DNA of 64,000 nucleotides from the NCBI GenBank assembly GCA_000247545.1, contig CP003316.1, forward strand, positions 1,397,233 to 1,461,232, given 5' to 3'. Numbering within the stretch: the first letter of the stretch is position 1; the number at the start of each line of letters is the position of its first letter. Source of the stretch: Pyrobaculum oguniense TE7 (lineage in GTDB: Archaea > Thermoproteota > Thermoprotei > Thermoproteales > Thermoproteaceae). Positions 48,128-57,190 of this stretch are shown here, one piece after another. Position numbers and translations under genes: made by a program. The notes under the pieces were generated by a model. The model ran no database searches. It saw only the letters and a list, made by a program, of their open reading frames with translations, and had not been told where the DNA came from.

Positions 48128-49177
48128 ATGGAAAAACTGATAGGTAAGCTGGATCTGTATGAAAAGGTTTTAAAAAATCCTGGTGCTGAATTTAGGCGTT
48201 TGTTAAAAACCGAGCCTTATATCTTTACCACCGGGGTGTATACTCCTCTGCAAGCTAAGTTGGCTCAAATCGCTGGCTTAAAGGCTGTGTACATAAGCGG
48301 TTATTCTTGTTCTGTTGGCTACCTAGGCGCGGCTGATTTAAACATCTTAACGCTTGAAGAATATGTATGGATCGCGCGCCATATAGCCAATGCCGTTACA
48401 ATACCGGTTGTGGCAGACGCTGAAAGCGGGTTTGGCAGCCTGTTTAATGCTATGCGCGCTGTGAAGGAGTTTTGGAGAGCTGGGGTTGCGGCTATTCACG
48501 TAGAGGATCAGGTGTTTCCAAAAAGATGCGGCCATCTTGCGGGGAAGCAGGTAATGCCCTTGGAGGATGCTGTGGCCATGTTTAAGGCTATTGATAGAGT
48601 GCGGCGCAATATTGATCCGGACTTCTTCATAATTGCAAGAACCGACGCTATCGGCGCCTCTAACGTGGAGCCCGAGAGGCAGGTTGACGAGGCTATTAGA
48701 AGAGCTAAGGCTTATATAAACGCCGGGGCCGACATGGTTTGGGCAGAGTTCACGCGCCCCGACGATGTTGACGCTATCACGAAATTCGCCGAGGGCGTTA
48801 GGAAGGAGTTCCCAGACGTGCCTCTGGCGTTTAACTATTCCTCCTCTTTCAGATGGCACAAGTCTAGGGTTCCAATCAGATTCAAATGGCTTGCCGAGCT
48901 TGGGTATAAATACATTTTCATAACTCTCGGCGCGTTACACGCCGAGACGTACGCAGTTTATAACTTTGTAAAAGACTTGGCGACAAGACAGGAGGAGGCT
49001 CTGTGGGAGTTGCAAAAGCTAAAAGAGGGGCACCCAACGGAGAGCCACCATAAGCTTGGCGATTTTGACTACTTTAAGGAGCTTGAAGTAACGTTCTACC
49101 CATGGGCTAAGGTTAAGTATGAACGCGGCGCCGGCTATGGCTCGGAGAAAGAAAAAGGCGATGAGAGGTTGGTATGA
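48128..49177 (+). CDS. aceA: Isocitrate lyase
   Basis: 349 aa. The ICL/PEP-mutase TIM barrel is clear: YISGYSCS substrate loop, VVADAESGFG (metal-binding Asp), HVEDQ, and the catalytic signature KRCGH, equivalent to the KKCGH of isocitrate lyases, followed by IIARTDA and FNYSSSFRW. It cleaves isocitrate to glyoxylate and succinate in the glyoxylate shunt; 2-methylisocitrate lyase is a close alternative but KRCGH favours ICL. Strong AT-rich promoter. It is coupled by ATGA to a CBS-domain gene. Codon use is slightly more A/T-rich than in neighbours. Confidence 0.87.
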   Translation: MEKLIGKLDLYEKVLKNPGAEFRRLLKTEPYIFTTGVYTPLQAKLAQIAGLKAVYISGYSCSVGYLGAADLNILTLEEYVWIARHIANAVTIPVVADAESGFGSLFNAMRAVKEFWRAGVAAIHVEDQVFPKRCGHLAGKQVMPLEDAVAMFKAIDRVRRNIDPDFFIIARTDAIGASNVEPERQVDEAIRRAKAYINAGADMVWAEFTRPDDVDAITKFAEGVRKEFPDVPLAFNYSSSFRWHKSRVPIRFKWLAELGYKYIFITLGALHAETYAVYNFVKDLATRQEEALWELQKLKEGHPTESHHKLGDFDYFKELEVTFYPWAKVKYERGAGYGSEKEKGDERLV

Positions 49178-49602
49178 GCGCCGAGTTAATAGCTTCGAAA
49201 AACGTTGTTTGCGTAAAGCCCGGAACTCCTATTGTAGATGTTGCTAAGCTGATGGCTCAGCGGAGTATAGGGTTTTTAGTAGTTTCGTCGGATTGCGAAA
49301 GGGATTTGGCAGGTGTGGTATCTGAGAGAGATATTATACGTGCATTAGCCAGCGGCCTTCAACTATCTGAGCCTGTCGATGCCATCATGACGCGCAGGGT
49401 TATCTACGTCCATAGGAATGCCCCAATTTGGGAGATTGCCTATCTTATGAGAGAGCATAAAATCAGACACGTTGTGGTGACAGACGGCGACAAAATCTTT
49501 GGTATAATTTCAATAAGAGATTTGTTAAGAGAGTCAGAAGTTATAAAAAGACTTGCCGAATACGCCGAGGAGAGGATAGATGAGATCTCGGCCTACGACT
49601 GA
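49174..49602 (+). CDS. Two-CBS-domain protein, co-translated with isocitrate lyase
   Basis: 142 aa made of two CBS motifs: AKLMAQRSIGFLVV...GVVSERDIIRALA and AYLMREHKIRHVVVTDGDKIFGIISIRDLL. CBS pairs bind AMP, ATP or SAM and act as energy sensors. The ATGA overlap with aceA suggests it may tune isocitrate lyase by adenylate binding, as inference. Confidence 0.85.
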   Translation: MSAELIASKNVVCVKPGTPIVDVAKLMAQRSIGFLVVSSDCERDLAGVVSERDIIRALASGLQLSEPVDAIMTRRVIYVHRNAPIWEIAYLMREHKIRHVVVTDGDKIFGIISIRDLLRESEVIKRLAEYAEERIDEISAYD

Positions 49603-50106
49603 ATTACCTCGCGAAATTCTGAGATCTGGGCTCAAGACAAGGTCTTCACAGATACATGCGCTTGGGGAACGGCGACGAACTTGCATAGAGGGCTCCTGTG
49701 TACGCTGGACAGTTGAGACAATAGCATATGTGGATTACATAGCGTCAAGCCTCTGAAGTGGTTGAAATATTGGCCTAGTTAGTTTTTGAAGCGTCGGTAG
49801 GCGGCCATAAAGGAGCATTTTATAAGTAGCTATAGTAGCTCTTGATGTGTATCAAAAAACCTTGCCTCGGTTTAGACAAGCAGAGATCTCAGGAAAGCGG
49901 GAAATGACCTAATCACAGGTAATGGGATTTTTGATCCTGGCAAGCGGCCGAGAAGGCGTTGAAGACGCTTCGACCTCTCTTCGGTAAGGTGGCAAGAGGT
50001 CATAGCTTAGTTGAGGCTCGGGAGGCCTTTGTGTCGTCTGCGTTGGCCTATAGGCGGTGGGTGTACGACTTATTGCTTGATATTGTGTAAAGACGAGGTG
50101 GGGGGT
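49603..50106. other. AT-richer intergenic stretch, no gene seen
   Basis: About 500 bp after the CBS gene, with AT-rich elements (CATTTTATAAG at ~49817) and inverted segments but no ORF or RNA I can support. Confidence 0.3.
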
Positions 50107-50295
50107 CTACGACGAGTGGTCGTGGGAGAGGTACGAGGTCGAGCGCGACGATCTCGGCGAGTTTCTGAAAAGAAACCCCCCAGTGGACGCCCCCTCCACG
50201 TCGAAAGCCTCCACTCCCGACTCTTTAAGAGCCAACACCACCGGCGGCGTACCCCCCATCCTCCTGTAGGCAAGCACAATCCAAAACTCGCACAC
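50107..50295 (-). CDS. Possible small protein (62 aa), or relic
   Basis: GTG 50295 with a TTTTAAAG element ~18 nt upstream on the minus strand. The first 40 residues (CEFWIVLAYRRMGGTPPVVLALKESGVEAFDVEGA) look like real protein; the last part is Ser/Arg-rich. The opposite strand also reads protein-like (VYDEWSWERYEVERDDLGEFL), so the true coding strand is unclear. Confidence 0.35.
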   Translation of the reverse strand: MCEFWIVLAYRRMGGTPPVVLALKESGVEAFDVEGASTGGFLFRNSPRSSRSTSYLSHDHSS

Positions 50296-50323
50296 GGAAA
50301 AAAGACCCCCCTCTTTAAAACCA

Positions 50324-51341
50324 TTAAGTCACGGAAGCCGGCGAGCCGCCCAACATGTCGATGAAGATGCCGACCTCCTTGGCGTACGGCGCGCTCCTCA
50401 AGGCCTTCAGCCTCTCCGCTAGGAGCTCACCCAAAACCCCGATTTCATCCCCGCCGACTGTCCTCAACGCCTCTTCGACCGCGTTGTGCACGCCGAAAAT
50501 CCAGTTCTTATCCCTTAAATTCTTCTCCGCGGCGTCGAATATGCCCACCGCCACCTTCCCGCTTGCCGGGTCGAAGAGGACGTAGACGAACTTGAACTTG
50601 GCCTTATCCACGGGAGGCGGGACTACTAGCCCCCCGGCGGAGGCCGGCGTGACCCACGCATTGCTCACCACGTATGAGCCTATCTGCTGGATATTCGGCA
50701 CGTCGGTGCCGGCGCCGCTGAAGACGTAAGTGGCGAAAGCCACATACTCCCCAGACACGCCTTGCCACTTCTTCAACGCGTCCAGCAGATTCGCCACCTC
50801 AGCCGCGGCGTTCTCAACGACGCTAGACTCAGCGACGGACTTAACCTCGCCGATGATGATAGTCTCAGAGTCGTAAACCCCGAGAATATCGGCGCGCGGA
50901 GGCTGGCCTTTCTGGCTGATAAACAACACGCGCCTAAAACCGAGCGCGTCCATCAAGCCCTCGTGGGGCTCATATACGCCAGCAGCGTCGGGGTAGGGTC
51001 ACCTCTGTGGCTATGCCCCCCGCATTGGCGTAGCCCTCGGCGTATAGGAGGGTAGCCGCCACGTCTTTGACAACGGTGTGCCTCTGTATCCCCCACGTAT
51101 CTGCCTTGCTGTTGAGCTTTTCGCTATCAACGGCGAAGAGGTATATCACAGAGCCCCCAGACACCCGCCTATACACCACCGAGTCCTCGGCGAAGTAAGC
51201 CGAAAACAACAAAGCCCTACCCATATCGTTGTAAACCCCTAGGAGAGGCGTATCGCCCATAAAGACGCCGTGTATTGCGTCATTACGTAACTTGTACACC
51301 ACGACATCGTAACCCCCAACGCTTATCCTATCCACAATCAT
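50324..51341 (-). pseudogene. Restriction-fold nuclease-like protein split by a frameshift
   Basis: Two minus-strand frames meet near 51000. The first (51341 to ~50985) ends ...AGGIATEVTL and then runs into a short wrong tail. The other register continues with PYPDAAGVYEPHEGLMDALGFRRVLFIS through ADILGVYDSETIIIGEVKS to 50324. One base change in the ACCCTACCCCGAC run would give a single ~338-aa protein. The RADILGV...IIIGEVKS pattern is the D-(x)n-ExK core of PD-(D/E)XK nucleases. If not an error, translation could also restart at 50956. Confidence 0.65.
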
Positions 51342-51799
51342 TGTACGCCGTAATAGAGAATTTGAAAGACATAAATACGAAATCAGAAATTACAGTGCAA
51401 ACAGTTATCCGAGAGATGCACAAGGATGAGAGAAAGACTAGCACGACTCGGCAAGCCGTTGATAAATTTTTCCCGCCTCTTCTCTCATAATTCATCGGCG
51501 AATTTAGCCTATCGCCGCGTTGGGCGCAGCTGGGGAGGCCACTGAAAAGGCCGCCAAGTTGCTAGACGGGAAGCGGCAACGTGCATCTAGCTCGCCGACA
51601 TTTATGACAACTCCTAGCAGGCGCGGCTCCTCGCAGAGCCAAGTTGCCGACCTCCGTAGCCCTCCCTTCGCCGACGCTTGTCGGCGCCTTGTGCGGCCTC
51701 TCCGCTATGGAGATCCTGTAAAGCGCGCGAAGCCTCTGGGACCTTCAACGCCCGGCAGTCTGGCCGCGGCCTTAAAGTTTATAAGACGCTGGGCGTACT
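51342..51799. other. Intergenic region, no gene supported
   Basis: Contains the promoter of the following PaREP1-like gene (TTTATAAG at 51778-51785). The open plus-strand frame 51520-52110 is out of register with the real gene and low in complexity. Confidence 0.35.
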
Positions 51800-52330
51800 G
51801 TGTGCGTGGAGTTTCCCGTCTTGAGCAAGCCGTGGAGGGATTTGGAAAAATACCGGGAGGCCAGACTGCGCGAGGCGCAAGTGGAGATAAACCTCGCGCT
51901 GGAGTTTTTAGAAGACGGCCTTATCAGGAATGCGGCTGGAAAGGCTTTTCAAGCATGGAAGGCCTACCTCGCCGCCCGCCTGGCGGAGAAGAGGGAGGCT
52001 TTAAAGGAGCTCTATCCAGGGTCGAGGAGGATAAGGGTAGGAGACGAAGAAGTAGAAGTAGAAGATGTAGATGTGGTAATAGCTCTAGTGCCGACAACCC
52101 ACATGATTAAGCTGTCTGCGATTGTGGGCGGGGACGCCGTAGAGTTCACCTCGCTGGCGCTTGACCTCCACCGCTACCAATACAACGGCCCCGATCCAGA
52201 GGGGTTCTTCTCCGACGTGCCAGACGACAGAACAGCCGCCCTCCTCATCTGCCGCATGGCGTCTAGGCTAGCCGGCGGCACGGATCTCTTTCAAAGAGTA
52301 TGCGGCGTCTTTAAGGACAAAGCTCTTTAA
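51800..52330 (+). CDS. PaREP1-domain-like protein, long form
   Basis: 176 aa from GTG 51800 (GTG 51806 also possible), ~20 nt after TTTATAAG. The N-terminal half matches the PaREP1/HEPN-like layout: KYREARLREAQVEINLALEFLEDGLIRNAAGKAFQAWKAYLAARLAEKREALKELYPG. The C-terminal half (residues ~90-176) is an extra helical region with a Y-Q-Y-N-G-P-D-P-E-G motif. Function unknown. Confidence 0.68.
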   Translation: MCVEFPVLSKPWRDLEKYREARLREAQVEINLALEFLEDGLIRNAAGKAFQAWKAYLAARLAEKREALKELYPGSRRIRVGDEEVEVEDVDVVIALVPTTHMIKLSAIVGGDAVEFTSLALDLHRYQYNGPDPEGFFSDVPDDRTAALLICRMASRLAGGTDLFQRVCGVFKDKAL

Positions 52331-53181
52331 CCTTTCGCCGCGCGATCCGCCTATTGCGCCAATTCTTGCGGGCGCGGCGCTTAAGCCGAGGTGTCGGCAG
52401 GGTATTTAAGGTATGGCTTTTCTAAAAGTTCTAAAACCGAGGCGCGGCGTGACGCCGCCGGGGGTGTGGTAGAAATCGGCGTGTAGGCCCTCGGCTATTT
52501 AAAACTACACACCAGCTCCCCGCTTTCAGCATCCTCGCACGGCACGTCTGTCAACACTGCGTGGTCTCCGTGGCTACAGTGCGGTAGTCCACGCCTCTTC
52601 GTAACGGCGCTTAACAACGCCAGCACTCCGCCCCCAGCACCTCTCCCCGGCTTCTGGACGTCGCCCTTGGCGTGTGGCTCCTCCGCATCGGCGAGGCACT
52701 CCCTATTTTAGGTGGAGGCAAACGCGGTTGGGTGGTCGAGCCGCTCTGCCGGCCAACTCGGCGAGGAACAGCTCCGGGCCCCCGCCCCAGCGGTCCTCTT
52801 CCGCCAGGGTGGGGGTAGAATGAGGGCCGCGTCTCTGTTTATAAGTATGGTGGCTCTTGGGGGAATGTGTGTGCCTTCAGCGGCTTGCACGGCGCCATCG
52901 TCGGCGCTACTAAATTCCGGCGTAGGCATCGTTCTTATAGAGGGCCTACTTCGGCTCACTCCCTATGGGCCCGCCCCTTTTCATATCCCCGCCCCTCTTC
53001 GTAGACAAGGTCTACTACTCTAATCCCCTTGCCGCCTTGGGGCCTGCCGCGGCGAAGACCGTGAGGAGTCACGCCGCCCCGCGCCCGGCTTGGGAGGGCG
53101 CGTTTCCGACGGCATGGCCCATAGGGCAAGGCTCTCGGTGGGCCGGAGGTGAAAGATTTATTTGTCCCCCGGTGTATCTTC
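52331..53181. other. 850-bp stretch without supported gene
   Basis: Several short low-complexity ORFs only. GATTTATTTG at 53153-53162 is the likely TATA of the next PaREP1 gene. Confidence 0.35.
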
Positions 53182-53649
53182 GTGGAGTTGTCTTCGGAGG
53201 TTTTAGATTTGGCTAGGGAGTTGGCGGCGCGTAGGGGGAAGAGCTTAGAGCAGTTTCTAGCAGATGTTCTCGTCAAGGAGCTCGACCCCGTGGAGAGGGT
53301 TGAGGTGTATCTAAAGCTTTTTGAAAAGTATTTGTCAGATGCCGAGGAGTTGTACAAGAGGGCTGACCTAGTCCAGGCCGGCGAGAAGTACTGGGGCGCC
53401 GTCGCCGCTCTGCTGAGCGCAATCGCCGAGAGGATGGGGCAAGCCCACTACACCCACAGGGACTTCTGGGAAATCGTCGAGACCCTAGTCGAGGAGACTA
53501 AAAACCCCGAATACTCCACGTTGTTTAGCCTAGCTGAAAAGCTCCACGCCAATTTCTACCACGGCTTTCTTAGAAAAGAGTCTTTCGACAAGCATAGAGA
53601 AGGCGTGTTGAAGCTTATAGAAATGCTAAAGGAGCTACTTAAAAGCTAA
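53182..53649 (+). CDS. PaREP1-family protein (HEPN-like)
   Basis: 155 aa from GTG 53182, ~25 nt after GATTTATTTG; the open frame from 53149 is not preferred. Layout as in the gene at 43569: RHH-like ELSSEVLDLARELAARRGKSLEQFLADVL, then LKLFEKYLSDAEELYKRADLVQAGEKYWGAVAALLSAIAERMG, and NFYHGFLRKESFDKHREGVLKLI. Sequence identity with the 43.5-kb copy is low, so this is not a recent duplicate. Confidence 0.78.
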   Translation: MELSSEVLDLARELAARRGKSLEQFLADVLVKELDPVERVEVYLKLFEKYLSDAEELYKRADLVQAGEKYWGAVAALLSAIAERMGQAHYTHRDFWEIVETLVEETKNPEYSTLFSLAEKLHANFYHGFLRKESFDKHREGVLKLIEMLKELLKS

Positions 53650-53654
53650 AGGGC

Positions 53655-54098
53655 TTGATACGCCCCCTTCCCACTCCGGGCGTCCGGGAATCCGCGCAGG
53701 CGCTCGGCCCCTTCGGCGAGGTGGGCTACGTGAAGGTGGGCAAGCCCTTCGAAGACGGCTTCCGCCGGCAGTCCCTAGACTGGAAGGCCGAGCCGCCTCT
53801 GGGGACGCTGAGGCTGGCGGCTTGCGGCAAGGATGGGAGGGCCGTGGCGGAGGCCTTGCTGAAAATTGCCAAGGAGAAGCTGAGGGGGTAGGGCCTCGAC
53901 CCCTCTTTCTTCGAGCCGTGGGGGCCCATCTGCCAGGGCTCTTTCATAATCCCGGAGCTCGCCGCGGTGTACCTCCCCCGACGGCTGGTGCTGGACTGGC
54001 CCCTCACCCACGACAAGCTCGCCGAAGAGCGCGGCCTCATACGGGCCGACTCAGACGGCCTCCTCGCCCCGCGGACCTACCTCCCGCGGCGAGAATAG
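53655..54098 (+). pseudogene. Open frame with internal TAG, function unknown
   Basis: The frame reads GPFGEVGYVKVGKPFEDGFRRQSLDWKAEPPLGTLRLAACGKDGRAVAEALLKIAKEKLRG, stops at TAG 53889-53891 and continues with GLDPSFFEPWGPICQGSFIIPELAAVYLPRRLVLDWPLTHDKLAEERG to TAG 54096-54098. Both parts look like normal protein, so one nonsense mutation has split an ORF of ~147 codons. No clear start or promoter. Confidence 0.5.
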
Positions 54099-54340
54099 AG
54101 GCACGCGCCGCGGCCACCTCTTCGCGCCGAGCCCCCAGGTCCCCATCGGCAACGCCTCTCAAATTGTCAAAGCCGCTCAACCCCCTCGGCGAGGGCGGTT
54201 TGGCCGCCTCTCTGCCCCTCTGGGCGAGCGAGGAACGCCGGCCCCAGCGGCGGCGAGTTGTGCCACAGCCACGCGGCGATGCGCGCCGACGTGCCGGCGT
54301 GCTGGACTCCGCCGCCTGCGTTGAAGGTTTGTCGCTGTGG
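54099..54340. other. Intergenic, no gene supported
   Basis: 242 bp of GC-rich sequence between the broken frame and the minus-strand gene. The opposing long frames here are low-complexity. Confidence 0.3.
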
Positions 54341-54928
54341 CTAAGCCTGCCTACACCACTCCGGGCGCGGGTCCACCCTCTGGCAGACCTCCTCGCATTC
54401 ATATAGGAGCACCTCGGCGCCGAAGGGGGCGAAGCGGCTGACAATCCGGTACTCCCACTTAAACAAGACCAGAAGCCACTTCAAGAGATACGCCGGGTCA
54501 AGCGGCGGCAGGTAGAAGTAAGGCTCGCCGCTTACGTGCACCACCTCCCTCCTGGCGAGCCCCAACGCCCACTCCAACCGCTCCCTAACCCACTTCACCG
54601 GCACCACCGGGTAGAAGGGGGCGTAGGGAGGGCCCCGCACGTCAAAGATAGAGCCGTGGTACGGCCTCTCGACGACAACCCGATCTCCCGCCCTTCTAGC
54701 CAGATAGAGGCCGTCCTCTGCAAACAACACACACTCCCCCGTGTCTAGAGTGCCCAAGACGAAATCCCACGCGAGGTGCTCGTCGCCGCCCCGGCCCACT
54801 AGCCTCAGGTAGTCAGCGTCGGGCTCTACTATGCGGAACTCCTCCCCCGTCAGCTTGCCAGAGCCGGGGAAGTCGTCGCGTGGTAGGTATGGTATCGCCT
54901 CCAAGTCCCTAAAGGCGTATCTCCCCAC
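54341..54928 (-). CDS. Hypothetical protein, intact member of a duplicated family
   Basis: 195 aa from GTG 54928. Motifs RPYHGSIFDVRGPPYAPFYPVVPVKWVRERL and KWEYRIVSRFAPFGAEVLLYECEEVC recur in the broken copy at 42867-43192, marking a Pyrobaculum-specific accessory family. Two C-terminal Cys pairs could form a metal site. No membrane segment. Function not recognised. Confidence 0.65.
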   Translation of the reverse strand: MGRYAFRDLEAIPYLPRDDFPGSGKLTGEEFRIVEPDADYLRLVGRGGDEHLAWDFVLGTLDTGECVLFAEDGLYLARRAGDRVVVERPYHGSIFDVRGPPYAPFYPVVPVKWVRERLEWALGLARREVVHVSGEPYFYLPPLDPAYLLKWLLVLFKWEYRIVSRFAPFGAEVLLYECEEVCQRVDPRPEWCRQA

Positions 54929-55287
54929 TTTGTAAATCGCCGTGAGAAGGCCGGGTTGACCCTAAGGAGCAATGGCGGCAACTGCTCGAGTGTTGTGAGC
55001 ACAACCACGTCAGAGCCGCACGCCTACAGACCTGTGGGGGGTTGAAGCCTCACCTACGCCCTTTAACCCGCCGATGAGCTCTGGCGTAATGTCGATGCAA
55101 GCCTCAGCGGCCAGGCACCTTCACAGCTTTGCCCCCCTCTATCTCCACCACGAGGAGGCCCCCCTCCCGAACGCCGAGCCTTTTTCCTAACATGGGCTGA
55201 AGCGGTAATCTGAATTCACCTCCGCAACAGCCGTGTAGTTGACGCAGCTGCGGACACCCCCTTGTAGATATTCTATACCTATAGATA
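54929..55287. other. Intergenic region, no gene seen
   Basis: About 360 bp with relic-like minus-strand fragments near 55180-55090 resembling an SpoVT/AbrB-type antitoxin (MLGKRLGVREGGLLVVEIEGG), without a complete ORF. Confidence 0.3.
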
Positions 55288-55288
55288 T

Positions 55289-55316
55289 TTACTCATAGTA
55301 AGTTACTTTGAGTAAG
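55289..55316 (+). promoter_or_regulatory. Palindromic operator, copy 1, upstream of the secreted-protein gene
   Basis: An imperfect palindrome built of TTACTC / AGTAAGTTACTT / GAGTAAG, ending 6 nt before the TATA TTTTTTAATAA (55323-55333) of the gene at 55351. The same building blocks occur at 57014-57039 before the TATA of the opposed operon. The position just upstream of TATA is typical for archaeal activators. Confidence 0.7.
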
Positions 55317-55350
55317 TCAAGTTTTTTAATAATTAAGACACATACAGGCC

Positions 55351-56247
55351 ATGAGGCTTAAACTAGTGATAATCGTAGCCGCGGCGGCAACGCTAATAGC
55401 AACGCTCGCCGTGGCGCTCAACATGTCTGCCGTAGATCTTGCCAAGTGGTACTATGAAAAGAGCAACTTCACAGTAAGCGACGGAGGCCCCCTGGTGGTG
55501 ATTCGCATCAAGGACGACGGGACGGTGGTCGTCGAGAAGAACCTCACCTCCCCGCCTAAAAACCTGGCTGAGGAGGGCCGCAGGAGGGCGGCGCGGCCGG
55601 CCAACGTCAGCGACGCCGAGGCGTCTCAAGCCGTCAAGAAGGCGGGGGCGGAGGGGAGATTGCTAGGCACATATCTCTTCAACAAGACTCACTACGTCAC
55701 GCTGGTGGAAAAGGGCCCATTAGAGGTATACGCAGTTGTGTGGAGCTCCAACAGCTCCGCGGTGCACAAGCTCAAGTTTGAAAAATACCTAGAAGACGCG
55801 GGCAACGAAACTGTGAGGAGAGACGGCGACTACGTCTTCGTGAAGGGCTGGAGGACAGAGGGCTATATAGACGTCAGCGGCGTCCTCCCCTTCGACGTCT
55901 ATACCTTCTACGACGAGGAGTGGGGCCAGTGGAACACCCCCCTCGGCTACTACAAAGTGGCGGCCGCTGGGCGGTTCAAGGTGATATACGGCGCGGCCGT
56001 GTACGTAGACGATAAGTCTTACTACGAAATCACAGACCCTCTGCTCTCCTCCTGCCACTGGGACCACTACTCTGAGGGAAGCGGCACGCCCCTGGCGTCT
56101 GTCCGCGCCCACGGCAAGGCAGTGACGCCTTGTTACCCAGTCGGCACCGTGCTAGACATAATGGCTGATATTGGCTACGACGCGTGGCTATACAGATCTT
56201 CGCTTGTCAAGGGCAATAAGTACTTTACCACCCAGTGCAGGTGTTAG
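55351..56247 (+). CDS. Secreted protein of unknown function under the shared operator
   Basis: 298 aa from ATG 55351, leaderless. Signal peptide residues ~1-23. The mature part has N-glycosylation sites, an N-terminal region rich in charge and a C-terminal domain (from residue ~140) with many Tyr/Asp and four Cys (SSCHWDH, TPCYP, TQCRC), likely two disulfides. No family recognised. The stop overlaps the end of the opposite wHTH gene by 4 bp. Possibly a secreted enzyme, toxin or surface protein switched by the neighbouring regulator. Confidence 0.65.
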   Translation: MRLKLVIIVAAAATLIATLAVALNMSAVDLAKWYYEKSNFTVSDGGPLVVIRIKDDGTVVVEKNLTSPPKNLAEEGRRRAARPANVSDAEASQAVKKAGAEGRLLGTYLFNKTHYVTLVEKGPLEVYAVVWSSNSSAVHKLKFEKYLEDAGNETVRRDGDYVFVKGWRTEGYIDVSGVLPFDVYTFYDEEWGQWNTPLGYYKVAAAGRFKVIYGAAVYVDDKSYYEITDPLLSSCHWDHYSEGSGTPLASVRAHGKAVTPCYPVGTVLDIMADIGYDAWLYRSSLVKGNKYFTTQCRC

Positions 56248-56456
56248 CCGCCGAGGCCTAGGCCTCTTAAAACCTCCTCTATTTTTTCCAGGGTTTCCAG
56301 CCCCCTTCTCGTAATTTTAACTTCTTTGTCTATCTGGACAAGGCCAGCCTCTTGCAGATAGTGCAAATACTTCACAGCCCTCTGATAGTTTAAATATGCG
56401 TAAAGTGTCAATTTGGTCTTCGAAAGGCCCCCCTCTTTTAAAATTTTCGATAGCAT
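56244..56456 (-). CDS. Small winged-helix regulator
   Basis: 70 aa from ATG 56456. SKILKEGGLSKTKLTLYAYLNYQRAVKYLHYLQEAGLVQI is a helix-turn-helix with recognition helix YQRAVKYLHYL, followed by a wing KITRRGLETL and a last helix. It matches the minimal PadR/DUF4364-like archaeal wHTH type. It follows the membrane-protein gene by 5 bp in one operon and is the best candidate to bind the shared palindrome. Confidence 0.75.
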   Translation of the reverse strand: MLSKILKEGGLSKTKLTLYAYLNYQRAVKYLHYLQEAGLVQIDKEVKITRRGLETLEKIEEVLRGLGLGG

Positions 56457-56461
56457 ATATA

Positions 56462-56980
56462 CTATGTATAAGTCAGGTTTTTGACCTTTTCATAAGACGT
56501 CTTGAGTTTCTCAACGAGCTCTAAGTCTTGGCGCAACCTCTTCAGCTCTCTGTCGACGTAGTAGTCGAAGGCTGTCACGAAGAGGGCAGTGGCAACTATG
56601 TACATGGCTGGGTAGTCTAGCCTTAAGAAGCCCGAGAGGAGCACGGCCGCGAGCCACGTCACCGCCAACAAGGCCACCGACATCGCAGCGAGCCCAGCCG
56701 CCGTGCAGAAATACCCACGCCTATGTACAAACTCCATGAGGGCCAGGGCGGCCTCGTTTCTAAGCCCCAGCACCTTGCGCCTGGCAATGACGGAGGCGGC
56801 TAGAAGCGGGACAAACCAATTAGCCAAAACAACAAACTTAAGTTGCGCCGCTGGGGACGAGGGCCACAGCCTCTCAACGGTATATACAAGAAGCAGCAAC
56901 AGGCCATATGCCAAGTACAGCCTTTTAAGCCACAGCAACTGGTAACAAGCATGAAGCCTCTTCCTAAATTTATCCCCCAC
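56462..56980 (-). CDS. Four-TM membrane protein, first gene of wHTH operon
   Basis: 172 aa from GTG 56980; TTTTTATTTGG on the minus strand (about 57008-56998) is the TATA ~24 nt upstream. Two pairs of TM helices (residues ~20-60 and ~85-140) and a C-terminal charged coiled tail (DRELKRLRQDLELVEKLKTSYEKV) facing the cytosol. Together with the small wHTH gene it recalls archaeal membrane-anchored one-component pairs in which the membrane protein tethers or senses for the regulator. Confidence 0.68.
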   Translation of the reverse strand: MGDKFRKRLHACYQLLWLKRLYLAYGLLLLLVYTVERLWPSSPAAQLKFVVLANWFVPLLAASVIARRKVLGLRNEAALALMEFVHRRGYFCTAAGLAAMSVALLAVTWLAAVLLSGFLRLDYPAMYIVATALFVTAFDYYVDRELKRLRQDLELVEKLKTSYEKVKNLTYT

Positions 56981-57013
56981 GCGGCACCGCGTATTTACCA
57001 AATAAAAAGCCGA

Positions 57014-57039
57014 CTTACTGAGAGTAAGTAACTTAGTAA
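57014..57039 (-). promoter_or_regulatory. Palindromic operator, copy 2, upstream of membrane-protein/wHTH operon
   Basis: Read on the minus strand it shares TTACT, AAGTTACTT and AGTAAG with copy 1 and also lies ~5 nt upstream of the TATA. Spacing between half-sites differs slightly from copy 1. Confidence 0.65.
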
Positions 57040-57190
57040 TATAGAACCTTGAAAAATAAATATTACTATTTATCAATATTATTAAACATATTATCAAGGT
57101 CAATGCCAGCTTACAGGTGACAACCCCGCCCAGGGCCGCGGGGCCGGAGAGGCGGCGCTACCCCCTATACGCCTTGAACAGCTCGCGGCA

